Part shown: positions 45,601 through 55,074 of the stretch, in pieces
Layout of the letters: each line of letters starts with the position of its first letter
How positions within the stretch are numbered: position 1 is the first letter of the stretch
Assembly: GCA_030068145.1 (NCBI GenBank)
Contig: JAPJBO010000622.1
Span: 62,001-126,000, forward strand
Source of the DNA: Diplonema papillatum
Taxonomy: Eukaryota > Euglenozoa > Diplonemea > Diplonemida > Diplonemidae
DNA length: 64,000 bases
Direction of reading: 5' to 3'
Made by a program: the position numbers and the translations under genes
Notes under the pieces: model-generated
The model's database searches: none
Seen by the model: the letters and a program-made list of their open reading frames with translations, nothing else
Told to the model about the DNA's origin: nothing

Positions 45601-48600
45601 TGTCACCTCTTCTCTGCCACTTCTCCCCATCCCCACCCGCCCGGTCTTGTTTTCCTGCCTGTTTTTCTTTTTTTTTTCCGGGTGCTTTTTTTTTTTTGTT
45701 TTTTTTGCTCGTTCGTTGGTTCTTTTTTCTTCTTTTTTCCTTGTTTGTTCTCTTCTCGTCTGCAAGTGAGAAATTAGAAAAGGAAGGGACGTTCTGAGAT
45801 GAACATAGTCCAGAATCAGCGTTGCGCGGCACGACAAAGGCTGGCGAGCTGATCAAAAGTGATCCAGTGAAAAGCTGACCAGCAGGAAGCAAAAAGCCCT
45901 ACCGAGATCTGCTTCTTCTAAACCGCTTCGATTTTCGAAGTCGTAGGACGGGACGGAAATCAGCCGGATGGAGTGTTGAGTGCAAGGCAACACGACAGGT
46001 TTCATTTTTCACACAAAGCCCGTGTTCACCCTCAATGCGCAACTTGTTGGCAAGCAAAACTTGCGTCTTGGGCAACGCCTGTCAACGGACCAGCACAACA
46101 TTCTGCAAACCATGCCCTCGTTTATTGTGCGAAAACTGCACAGTACAAGGAATCACGGTTACGCAAACCCGTCTCACGTAAACGTTTACGGCAGCTCAAA
46201 GAATGCGACGTTCAACGTCACCCAAAAAATCTCAAAACAAACGGACGACTGGCTACTAGGAAGAGGCATTGGTGCTTGCATCCGTGAAGCGGGGTCAGGA
46301 CAGCACCGTAACGCATGCTGTCTTGCAATCGCGACATACGAAATGTGGGAAACACGGCAGCATATGTCACCAGCGCGCAATTCTTCGTGCTCTGACACAC
46401 TGTGGACCCACGTCCCCAGGGCTTTGGACCGCGTCGGGGTGTCGACAGAAAGTGTCGTTTCCCCGTTCTACTTCCGACCATTCCTGGCACCTTACAGGAT
46501 TAGGATACCCCTTTTTGTTTTCGCGTATTTTCCCTCCTATGCCTTTTCGTTTCATTGTTTCTCTCTTGCACCCCCCTTATTCTTTCCCTCTAAGATGACC
46601 CCCCTTTGCCCTCTCCCCCCCCTTTTTTTTTGTTTTTCAAAACTGGTTCGGTCTTCTTTTTCTTTTTTGTTCACGCCGTTTCTGTTTCTTTTCCTTTGTT
46701 TCTTCACCCCCCCCCACTTTTTCGGCCCCCCCTTCTTTTTTCTTATTCCTTCGTTTCTCTTCTTTATCCGCCACCACCCAACCCCCCACCGAGTTTGTCT
46801 TCATTACTAAAACGTTCTTTTTTTCACGGTCGCGTACTTTCGGTCGTTATTTCCTTTTTTCCTGCCACCCTTTCACTTCAATACGAGCACCGAAGCGAAG
46901 CACGAACCAAAGCAGGGGATAATCTCGTAAAAGCCTCACGCGCACGACGGAAACAGACGAGAAGTTCAAAGGTTTCCAAGGCCTCCGAACCCACCAACGA
47001 CGTTGTCAAACACTGCGCTTAAGAGAGAAAGATGTCCTTTTTGTCACAGCGACGGACGAACCGCGGGGAAACCGCTTTTCAACAGTCTACGACACCATAA
47101 ACCGTGGTGCAAAAAGAGGCATCAAAAACTGAGAACAACCAGAAGGAGTCCTTCAGTCGAATAACCTTACAAACCACAGGTAAGCCAGTGTACCCAGAGT
47201 GCCTAGGCTGTGGCGAGCAACGAACAGCCCAACATTTACCGCCCTTTCGAAAAAAAAAACTATCAGCTCAATAAGTCCCGTTAGCACACAACTACGTAAT
47301 AGAAGACACAGATAACAATCAGACTGCCGCCAAGGCAACAACTACCAGGACACATGACCGATACGGGCTACATGGCAGCCCCTGCTAAACACAGTGCATG
47401 CAAATCCATGTGGTTCATGTACTTAAAAGAACTCAATGCTAAACATGTATGCACGTGGGGGGCCCGAGATCGCTTTCCTCGCGAACGTGAACTCGGTGTC
47501 ACAGGAAAAAAGAGCACGCGCTAAAGTAAGTCGAATAGTCGGCAATAGGCAGCAAAGATATACACACAAACATACTATACCTTAAAGGAACCCTTATGAC
47601 TACGGTCACCCGGAGACTATAAAACACCGGATCCCTAAGCGAACTTGCACTCTAAAAGAAGGCTGCATCGCCAACGTGTGAATGAATGGAAATGTGTAGC
47701 ACACGAGAACACATTAAACAAGACGCAAGAAACAGTCTAGAAAATTCTGTTGAGGATTGCATCCTCCTCGCCCTCTGGGTCTAACTCCTCTGTGAGGTAG
47801 CAGTCCCTGACCAATTTTGTCTCGGCAGTGTTCCCGATTTAGCCGCACAAGGGAACCCGTGACTGTCAGTTCCGAGCTGCCCCGCTTCTTTCCCTCCCAC
47901 CGCGCCAGACACCGACCCTCCAAGCTTCCGATCGCTAGCGGTTGGTATGGCTCGTCCGCCTTCGCCGGTGCTCGATGGCTGTTGCCGAGATTGCTCCAAT
48001 ACGCCACTGGCGTCATCTTTTTCCGCCCAGGCCCTTGCCTTCTGTGTCACGGCTGTCGTCTTGAGCTGGACAACTGACACCGAGAAGTCGGGCGACGAAG
48101 CCTGACCGCACTGACCATCGCGCTGCTTTGTACTCCCCGTTTTTATAGGATCGATTGCTCATGTCTACACTGCACTGCTTCGCTCGTCCATGTCTATCCA
48201 TCACCAGACTTGCATTCCGGTAGGCGTTTGCAAACGTTTTGCAAACGGCATTCAAACGCAAATGCAACCGTTTGCACGTAACGTTTGCATTCAGCACTGC
48301 TCTAGACATACCGTGCAGACAGGTCGTATTCTCGTCTCAACTCGTCCACACGAGTTTAGGCGAGAATCGTTTTTATGGTGACTTTACGGGTATATTGTGG
48401 CCGCCAGGCATATCTTTGGTGGTGGGCATGGGAGAAAAGAAGTGTCGAGGAAAACTCCTGGGTTGGTACTTGTCGCCGCGGAAGTCGTTTTGATGGTGTC
48501 TTTTGCTCTCGAGTCAAGGAGGGATTAGGAATCGGTACTCGTCTTTACGAGTTTCGACGAGGTTAGACGAGAATGTTGCAAATTGAGACGAGAATGGCAC

Positions 48601-48746
48601 TAAACTGTGAGTCCAAGACAATAACTTTCCCTCACCAGAATGCGTATGCACTGTACACCTTGGGCGGAGACGTCAAGGAAGACCACACTGGAAGATCAAG
48701 CACACCTGAGAAGAAGCAGCTTGCAAAGTTGAAAATCATCCTGTAG
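39699..48746 (+). CDS. Three-RRM RNA-binding protein, ELAV/CELF-like architecture (5 exons, 370 aa)
   Basis: Exons 39699-40301, 40829-41051, 41696-41835, 44079-44117 and 48639-48746; phases 0, 1, 0, 0, total 1113 nt. Donors are GTATGT and three GTATGC; all acceptors end CAG. RRM1 (about residues 6-82) has RNP2 VIVNHL and RNP1 YGFVVFKD. RRM2 (about 98-180) has IYVAGF and KGVAFIKY. RRM3 starts in exon 2 (VLVVQNL), and its RNP1 KGYCFVHY is formed only by joining exons 2 and 3, which supports that junction. RRMs bind single-stranded RNA; a role in mRNA stability, splicing or translation is inferred from the family. Exons 1-3 are well supported. Exons 4 and 5 are inferred from splice sites and phase. 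Confidence 0.8.
42205..42347 (+). repeat. SINE-like repeat A, copy 3
   Basis: Nearly identical to the 8.1-kb copy from GCACTAAATATGCAA through ACTCTAAAAAAC. It lies in intron 3 of the RRM gene. Confidence 0.75.
42360..43860. other. Intron 3 of the RRM gene: no further exon recognised
   Basis: Pyrimidine-rich runs at 43425-43480. The minus-strand frame at 42530-43045 has no recognisable domain. A CTGCAG acceptor at 43865 followed by a short open stretch is a weak alternative terminal exon. Confidence 0.3.
44079..44117 (+). CDS. Candidate exon 4 of the RRM gene
   Basis: 39 nt in phase 0/0 between CTACCAG and GTATGC, encoding GRSVLVEDDENPF. Reading through instead gives a terminal exon ending at 44147. 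I prefer splicing because the donor matches the consensus used elsewhere in the window. Confidence 0.5.
44762..45062. mobile_element. hAT-type MITE with 15-bp TIRs and 8-bp target duplication
   Basis: Terminal repeats CAGGGCTTACGCTCC (44762-44776) and GGAGCGTAAGCCCTG (45048-45062) are perfect inverses. The 8-bp GTGTCCCG flanks the element exactly on both sides (44754-44761, 45063-45070). The CAGGG terminus and 8-bp duplication are hallmarks of hAT elements. The 301-bp interior has no ORF but many CACGTG/CCACACGT subterminal motifs, possible transposase-binding sites. It lies in the large intron between RRM-gene exons 4 and 5. Confidence 0.93.
45071..47080. other. Large RRM-gene intron: no further exon recognised
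   Basis: Strong T/C runs at 45660-45760 and 46540-46760. A 9-nt segment at 45265-45273 bounded by CTCCAG and GTATGC could be a microexon but is not supported further. Confidence 0.35.
47083..47662 (+). repeat. Dispersed repeat B, long copy 2
   Basis: Shares with 29620-30252 the CACCATAAACCGTGGTG hairpin, ACCGATACGGGCTACATGGC, AAAGAACTCAATGCTAAAC, ACGTGGGGGGCC and the ending CGGAGACTATAAAACACCGG ... CTCTAAAA. No ORF. Confidence 0.65.
48327..48598. mobile_element. Possible small inverted-repeat element
   Basis: ATTCTCGTCTCAA near 48328-48340 and its exact complement TTGAGACGAGAAT near 48584-48596, with more ACGAG/CTCGT motifs inside. No clear target duplication. Confidence 0.4.
48639..48746 (+). 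CDS. Candidate terminal exon of the RRM gene
   Basis: After acceptor CCTCACCAG the phase-0 frame encodes 35 residues (NAYALYTLGGDVKEDH ... KKQLAKLKIIL) and TAG. It has no ATG. It reads as protein and fits the phase of the upstream exons. Assignment to the RRM gene is inferred from order and phase. Confidence 0.5.
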   Translation, partial: NAYALYTLGGDVKEDHTGRSSTPEKKQLAKLKIIL

Positions 48747-48782
48747 ACACGGGGGGAAAAAGGGGTTTGCGGGGCTGGCGCG

Positions 48783-49313
48783 ATGATGCGAATGTGGCAC
48801 GCAAGAAATGCAGTCGCCACACTGCCCCTGAGACAGCTCCGCGCGAAGGCGTGGAAGCGCCCGCAGCAGGACGGGAAGCAAGGCGAGTCTGCGAGCGGGG
48901 CGGCGGCGGCAGGAGGCGACGTGACCGTCGCCGGCGAGTGCATCGGCCCCGAGAACGTGATCAAGGGCAGCGTCTTCGTGGCCCGCATCGCCCCCGCCGC
49001 CGACGAAAGGGAAGCCCGCGCCTTCGCCAAGCAGTTGAAAGAGCCGGGCGTGACGCACTCCTGCTGGGCCTACCGGGGCTACGGCTTCGACTCACGCGCG
49101 TCTGACGACGGCGAGCCTCGCGGCACCGCCGGAGAACCCATTCTGCAGGCGCTCACCGAAGCCAACGTGCGGCAGGCCGTCGTAGCCGTCACGCGGGTCT
49201 ACGGTGGCGTCAAGCTGGGAACAGGGGGGCTCTTCCACGCTTACGGCGACACCGCGCGCTCCGTCCTTCGGGAGGCCGAAACCAAGCCCCTCGGCCCAGA
49301 TCCGAGGTTTTGA
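48783..49313 (+). CDS. IMPACT/YigZ (UPF0029) family protein (176 aa)
   Basis: The N-terminus MMRMWHARNAVATLPLRQLR is Arg-rich without acids and could be a mitochondrial presequence. Residues about 50-160 match the IMPACT/YigZ N-terminal domain: F(V)AR...A..EA.AF, THSCWAYR, the signature DDGEPRGTAGEPIL, and VVAVTRVYGGVKLGTGGL.HAYGDTAR. Family members act in translation control (IMPACT/Yih1 bind Gcn1) or have unknown roles (YigZ). The frame stops at GPDPRF, so the EF-G-like second domain of bacterial YigZ and the RWD domain of IMPACT are not visible. A GAG/GTTTTG donor near 49308 might lead to an unseen exon. It starts 36 bp after the RRM gene stop codon. Confidence 0.85.
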   Translation: MMRMWHARNAVATLPLRQLRAKAWKRPQQDGKQGESASGAAAAGGDVTVAGECIGPENVIKGSVFVARIAPAADEREARAFAKQLKEPGVTHSCWAYRGYGFDSRASDDGEPRGTAGEPILQALTEANVRQAVVAVTRVYGGVKLGTGGLFHAYGDTARSVLREAETKPLGPDPRF

Positions 49314-50466
49314 CTGCGTTCGAAAAGCAGCTGGCACAGAAGTGTACTGCTGCAACTCTGCATCTGCGCAGCCCCTTGTCACTGAAGCCTGGTGATTGCA
49401 TCTCTTTCAAGGTCCTTCGATGCACCCGGATGCGCGTCGCGCATGCGAAACGTTTTCTGCGGATAGCAACAGTAGCCTGCCAGCTTACAACCGTAGTGCA
49501 GAGTCTTGCTGGCAAGAAGAAAGAGGTTGTGCTGCGAGTCATCAGAAGTATCACAGAAGAGATTCATGCCAAGCCTCTGGGCAGTAAGGGATCACCAGAC
49601 GGCGTGTCGGCAGTGATGCCCTACGAGCGTGCCAGCGGCAAGGACTTGCTTAGTTTCGGAAGACTCTCGCAGGGCGTTAAGAGTACTCTTTGAGCATCCA
49701 ACAAGTTCTTCCAACCTGCACGTCAGTGGTTCTGCCCCCCAACCCAACCACGTCTTCAATCAACGATGGACCAGTCTCTTTCCTCCGCCATACGATCGCT
49801 TAGAAAGTCCAATGCCAGTCGCATTGTTTAAACTTTCTCCTCATCTACTTTTGCTTTTCCATACAGAGATGAACCGAGCCAGGGTAACCACCCACACCTC
49901 ACAGCAGGTGCTTCAAGAATTTGCTATCAAAGGGCGCATGCATCCTCGCGTGAGCTAAAGCAATCCCATCTCCTACTGCTAGTAGTATCAACCGGAAGCC
50001 AGCTCCTGCAGACTGCTTCTCTTTTCGACCCCACGTACCTCGAAAAGCACAGTTTGCTGTACAAACAGAGAATATGCTGTGTTTTGCAGCAGGGCACAAA
50101 TGTGCTGCTGGTGGCTTGCTAGCTTTAGACTCGGAAGATGCTGAGGGTTTATTAGCAAAGCCCTGGCGGTATAACTAAACGAGGCTACTAAGGGGATTGC
50201 TCTAACACCGGCCTGAGCAACGGGTTCCCATAGACTCGCGAAGGGTGGTCCTGACACGTATTTCATTTGATCGACCAACCAGATAAGGGCGGGCTGGGGG
50301 TGCTGCCGAACCTAGCCGAAAGTCGAACATAGCACTGACAGTACCGACGCCAGACTGACATTGAGGCTGGAAACTGAAGTTGAGTCGAGCTAAACAAGCA
50401 GATCGAAATCTGACTCCAAAGCGGCTGAAAGTCCCACCGAAGTTTGGCGTTACGCTGCTTAGCCAA
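49314..50466. other. No recognisable gene
   Basis: A 127-residue frame (49310-49693) overlaps the IMPACT stop codon in another frame; its composition is mixed and no domain is recognised. Confidence 0.35.
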
Positions 50467-51510
50467 ATGGGCTGTCTGGCTTCTACAGAAGCTGTCCAGC
50501 CCCCTGTACTTGTCATCGAAGCGCCATCGCCGTGCAAAGCAGTGGAGCCTATCGTGCACAATACCCCCGTTCACCGTATATTCCAGCATTTTGAAGGCAG
50601 GGTATGCGTTTTCTTTCTTGTCCTGGTTCCATCATTTTGCGGGGGGCTTGGTTAACTGGCACAACGAATGCTGTCATACATCCAAAGTGTGCCGTGTGCA
50701 TGATCGTCAGGCTTGCCTCTCCCAAACAAGCTGCCCGGCGTTCTTTTGCGCTGACCCGGCGAGCTACGAGGGCACAAACCTTTTCCTTTTCCCCCCGTCT
50801 CTTTTCCATTCTTGCGTTTCAGGCCTGCATGCCCCATCAAAAGCAATCGAAAAGAAAACAAAAGAGCGTTTTACCACCTTGCACAGTGTCACGGGATGTT
50901 TAGCAGCCGCTGCTAAACATCCCGTGACACCGACAGTGCATGTTAGTCCATGTGGTTCATGTACTTACAAAAGAACTCAATGCCAAACAAACAGAACGTG
51001 GGCGCCGAAGCTTTACCAGCTTCGGCTGACACCATTTGCGCACTTAACCATGGTTAAGAAGACGACTGAAAGCACAGACACAAAGATAGCTCAAAGCATT
51101 TGCAAAATAACACGAAAAGCCTCTAGGCAAAAACCCGTTTTCACATTTCTTCGAGTTTACATTGCATTGGTACTACGTTAAACATGCAGAAGCTTCAAAG
51201 AATTATAAGTATTCACCAAAGAAAGCGAGCGTTCAAAACAACACCGCCTCTCCCGCCCATAGGATTATCGCCTGTTTGGTTTAAGAGAGCCATTTGAGCA
51301 AAGAGGGTAGAGGACTTGCACATCCCGGAACCTCAAACGACCACTATCACTCAGGACGCTGCAGACTCTACATTTGAAGACGTTCAGTTGTCAGCTGATG
51401 AAGACCCCATCAACGATTGTGTATTGACACCTCAAACGATGGATCACATCGTCAGCTTCGAGTTTGGGAGCAATAGTCCCTGCCATGGAAATCGACCCAT
51501 CAAAGCGTGA
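50467..51510 (+). CDS. Possible small acylated acidic protein (2 exons, 96 aa)
   Basis: Exon 50467-50601 begins MGCLASTEAVQPPVLVIEAP, an N-terminus fitting N-myristoylation at Gly2 and palmitoylation at Cys3, and ends at a consensus GTATGC donor in phase 0. Exon 51355-51510 follows acceptor ATCACTCAG in phase 0 and encodes DAADSTFEDVQLSADEDPIN ... to TGA. The joined protein is acidic with no named domain. It is uncertain whether these two pieces belong together; codon use is less GC-rich than in neighbouring genes. Confidence 0.4.
50886..50930. repeat. Perfect 45-bp palindrome (22-bp arms)
   Basis: GTGTCACGGGATGTTTAGCAGC, one C, then the exact reverse complement. The right half continues into a repeat B-like tract (ATGTGGTTCATGTACTTA). 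It lies within the intron of the possible MGC gene. Confidence 0.9.
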
Positions 51511-52380
51511 GAAGACATTCGTCGAATGTGTTCCAGTCCGAGTCGCTTCCTCTCAGTTTCGCTGTCCTCGCTATCTCTTCAATGGTGAAGATGCATTCTC
51601 ACCTGTTGATGTACGATTTTGTTTGCGGGGTCGTCAGTCATACATGCCGTTTTCTTCGCATCAGTGAATATACCTGCTCCAAAAGAGACAATTCGGTTTC
51701 ATTGCCGTCATCTTGCGTCTTTGATAACAGCAAGTCATCCACATCCGCATCTTCTGTTTTTACCTAGTGCGTGAGACAAGGAGGGCACGGGGTGGCCGTC
51801 TTCAAATATTTGCACCTGAAGACTTCACCGTTCACCTTCTCGACAAGGTGTGTTTGGCGAGGGATACTACATCAACCAGCTTCCATTGGTGGAGGAAGTC
51901 CTGCATGCAGAATCAGCAACCTTAAGTGGTGGTTAACATCTTTTGCTGTTCCATCGATCGCCCGGTCCAGCCAGGACTTTTCCTCAACAGCGATCTGGGT
52001 GGGCCTCTGATGGTGGTTCGGAGGCCCTCATCTGATTCTAACAAGTTCATCCTGACTGCTGTCCCGCCAAGCGTGGAAGAAAAGCGACACATTCAGCAGA
52101 CCGATGCGTGTCTGAAAGGCCTATGTTTTTGCCATGACGAGGGGGAGCATGCTGGTGGACATCGAGCTCTTCGGCTGCCCTGTTTCGAGAGGGGGAAGGC
52201 GCGCTTGAAGTCACGCCCGAGAGACGAAAGACACCGCTACTCCAGACCTTCGTCGGAATCAACGTGGGAACGACCCCCGATGATGTTTATGCTATTTTTC
52301 TAAGTTCCGAGGTCCCACTGGCAGTTCCTCTCGTAGCTGACAGCCACCCGCAATCTCCGGGAGACTGTTAACTCGCGGTG
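51511..52380 (+). other. Coding-like but interrupted stretches, possible decayed gene
   Basis: Several short frames read like protein but shift frame: FVECVPVRVASSQF near 51510-51560, LQIFAPEDFTVHLLDK near 51800-51850, GEGYYINQLPLVEEVLHAES near 51860-51915, and TFVGINVGTTPDDVYAIFLS near 52245-52305 up to a TAA near 52370. No consistent splice model was found. Confidence 0.25.
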
Positions 52381-53080
52381 TCACAAGAAGAGAACTCGTA
52401 TTCAAAAAGCGACCAAACGGCCACCTTATCCGCACAACGCTCCAACATCACAAAAGACCTTACAGAACGTTTACACACTGCTCATCCCACACCGCATTTC
52501 TTTCCCTCTCGCGAAAGAGTTCCCACTCTTTCCTTAGCCTTTCAGCACATCTTGCGTCATCTCTTCACCCTGGTCTTCGTTCATCTGGTGTCTGCCCGCT
52601 TCTCGAACTGAAGCAAAAGTCTAAGCAGCGAATCTGCAATGGTTAGGCATGTGCTTCAAACTTGTAAACCGGAGCATCAGCCACACACTCTGCGGATTTC
52701 GGCCAAGCAGCTCATGAGAGCATCGAAGAATCGCGCAGGCTAAAGAAAGAAGAAGTCGCCTCTGGCGCACCTGGTCTGTGCACAACTCTCTTGCTCGTGT
52801 GAGCGTTTGAGGCACAACCTGTCTGTCACCATCCAACAATGTAAGCCGGAACAACATGGCGTGTTACTGGCAGTATGTGCCTCAACGAGTCCGAGCTTTA
52901 GGACCAGCCGGAATGTGGCTTGATGACACAACTGGTAGGTAAATCTCCTGGAATGGGGTATCCACTGCGAGTGAGAGTCCCGTATTTCCTCGACAAGCCA
53001 TATTGGTTAACTCCTTGCTGGCACGAGTCGCTAGGAAGGGAAAACTGAGGGTATGCCTCTACAGACTAAAATCTGCACCC
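52380..53080. other. No recognisable gene
   Basis: Short frames on both strands lack domains. Confidence 0.35.
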
Positions 53081-53174
53081 TCTCACTTTTCTCAACCCCC
53101 CGCCATACTCAAGCCTCTACGGTCAACCGGAGACTTTAAAATACCGACCTTCTAATCCACAAATAACGCTAAAA
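53080..53174 (+). repeat. Short 3'-module repeat, second copy
   Basis: Almost identical to 29500-29602 (CTCTACGGTCAACCGGAGAC ... ATAACGCTAAAA). Confidence 0.85.
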
Positions 53175-53482
53175 TATCTTCCGGAGGCCGATAGCGAACA
53201 AGTGCAGCGATGGAAAGATGCAAAGAACTTTGAGAGTCCCGGAAACCGATGCAAGGTAAGAGTTGGCGGGTTTGCGGGCCTAGCCTTGTGTGTGCATAAC
53301 ACTACGGTCACACGATCCCTCTAGCTTCGTAGGTCTGGAGGAGAAGATGTCGTGGTAGATGTTGTTACAATAAGAAAAAGCGACTCTATAAATCTTCATT
53401 TGTTAGTTATTTCGGCCAGTGCAGTGCCTGGGAAGAAAATGTCGGGTTGACAGGGCAGCCACCTGATCCCGGCTCAGAGGCA

Positions 53483-53640
53483 GTTCTCCGAAACTCCCCG
53501 AAACTTGCTCGAAACTCCCCGAAAGTCACCCCGTTTTTTGGAGAAAAAGTGGATTTGCTTGGGTGGGTGGGTGGTGGGTGGGTGGGTGGGTGGGTGGGTA
53601 GGTGGGTGGTGGTGTGTGGGAGGGTGGTGAGTAGAAGGAG
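53483..53640 (+). repeat. (AACTCCCCGA)n copy 3 plus (GGTG)n
   Basis: About four variant units are followed by GGAGAAAAAGTGG and an 80-bp GGTGGGTGGGTGG tract. The order (C-rich array, GAAAAAGTGG, G-rich tract) matches copy 1 at 9.25 kb, and the left flank CCACCTGATCCCGGCTC also matches, so the array travels as part of a larger repeat. Confidence 0.8.
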
Positions 53641-53681
53641 GTTTTCATCTCAGCACTACCGGCATGACGCATGACGACGAA

Positions 53682-54260
53682 TGTTTGAAGAACGGTTTAG
53701 ACTTGGAGGTTCAGCGGAGAAGCAGGCACCACCACTTCGCACCGTCTGGTGCTGTGCTACGCTCCACAAACCCAACCCGCAACGTACCACAAAACTCCCG
53801 CATCAACAAATCCACAAGACCCAGACTGTAAGAGCCGAACCAAACCACCATCGCAAAAAAAGAAAGTGCCGTTTGTGGCGGTCGAGGTGGTCGTTGACGA
53901 GGTGATGCAGACACCGCAAAGTGTACCGTATACTGGATGACGCACGAATGGTTGAAGAAACATTTAGGCTTGGAGGTGCGGCGGGGAAGCGAGGCACCGC
54001 CACTTTGCACCGTCCGGTGCTCTGATACACTTCGCAAATACAACACATCACAACCCCCCGAATCAACAAAACCCCAAGATCCACACCGTAACCGCCCGAA
54101 GCAAACCACCATGGCAAAAAAGGAAAATGCCGTTCGTGAAGGTCAAAGTGGTCGTTGTCGACGCGATGCGGACTCCGCAGAATGGACCGTAAACTGGATG
54201 GCAATGACAAATGTTTGAACAAGGGATTAGACGTGGAGGTGCAGCGGAGTTCCGTGAAGA
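53682..54260 (+). repeat. Two-and-a-bit tandem units (~265 bp)
   Basis: Units start TTAGRCTTGGAGGT near 53697 and 53964, with a partial third near 54227. All contain AAACCACCAT(C/G)GCAAAAAA and a segment translatable as K(V/M)PFV.V.VVV.. M.TPQ in shifting frames. Confidence 0.75.
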
Positions 54261-54765
54261 ATGGACCCGAAGACCAAGAGGCATTCGCGTGGTTCTTGGG
54301 TCCTTACAAGGTGCAGAGCACCGGGCGTGGAAGCCACCAGGTTACCGTTGGGAGGGACGGGAATCGATGCCCTGGTTGGTAACATAACGACGTAACCAGG
54401 TGGAAGGGGCAGTGGGGTCTGTACGCTACGGCTGCGACGAACACGGTTCCAATCCAGTTATTGGGTGGTTGACGGCGGCGCATCCGCAGCAGCAGCGAAG
54501 TCAACCACCGCCACCGTCCACGCGCGGGCGGGGATGAACACGGAACCTTCAAGAAGAAGGCAGAGGAGAACCGGGGGTAGTGAAGTAACGAAGCCCGCGG
54601 GGTATCGGCACCAGTCTGTCGTGAGCGTGCCACACCCTGGCAAAGACAAGCACATTTGGCCAGGCGTGCAGGAGATTACTTGCGCACGTGCCAGGCAAGC
54701 ACCGGCAGCACAGGTCGCAAGTGCCAGCGAGGTAGCCGCATGGGGACCCCCAGTCCCAAACAGGG

Positions 54766-54862
54766 AAACTCCCCGAAACTACCCGAAACTACCCGAAACT
54801 ACCCGAAACTCCCCGAAACTCTCCGAAACTCCCCGAAACTCTCCGAAACTCCCCGAAACTGT
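54766..54862 (+). repeat. (AACTCCCCGA)n copy 4
   Basis: About nine units including AACTACCCGA variants, about 210 bp before the LRR gene. Confidence 0.9.
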
Positions 54863-55074
54863 TGGGTCAGGATCAGGTGGGGCAGCCTTGTTCTCCTTCA
54901 GTTGGGGAGTTTACCCCTCAGGTGACACCACTTTATCTTTAGCCATACTTCAACTTTCTTATGAATCAACAAAGACGCTTCGACGTCAAATTCTTTCGAC
55001 AGAGGAGCGAAAGAAGCAAGTTCCCATCCGAACAGATCTAAAGCAAAAAATAAAGGGACTCATGCAACGGCGGC

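Noticed and set aside
45463..45777. Pro/Phe-rich frames in T/C-rich tracts (also 46606-47022 and 32083-32625)
   Set aside because: Low-complexity translation of polypyrimidine runs.
49310..49693. 127-residue frame as the missing IMPACT/YigZ second domain
   Set aside because: Sequence shows none of that domain's expected pattern and is in another frame.
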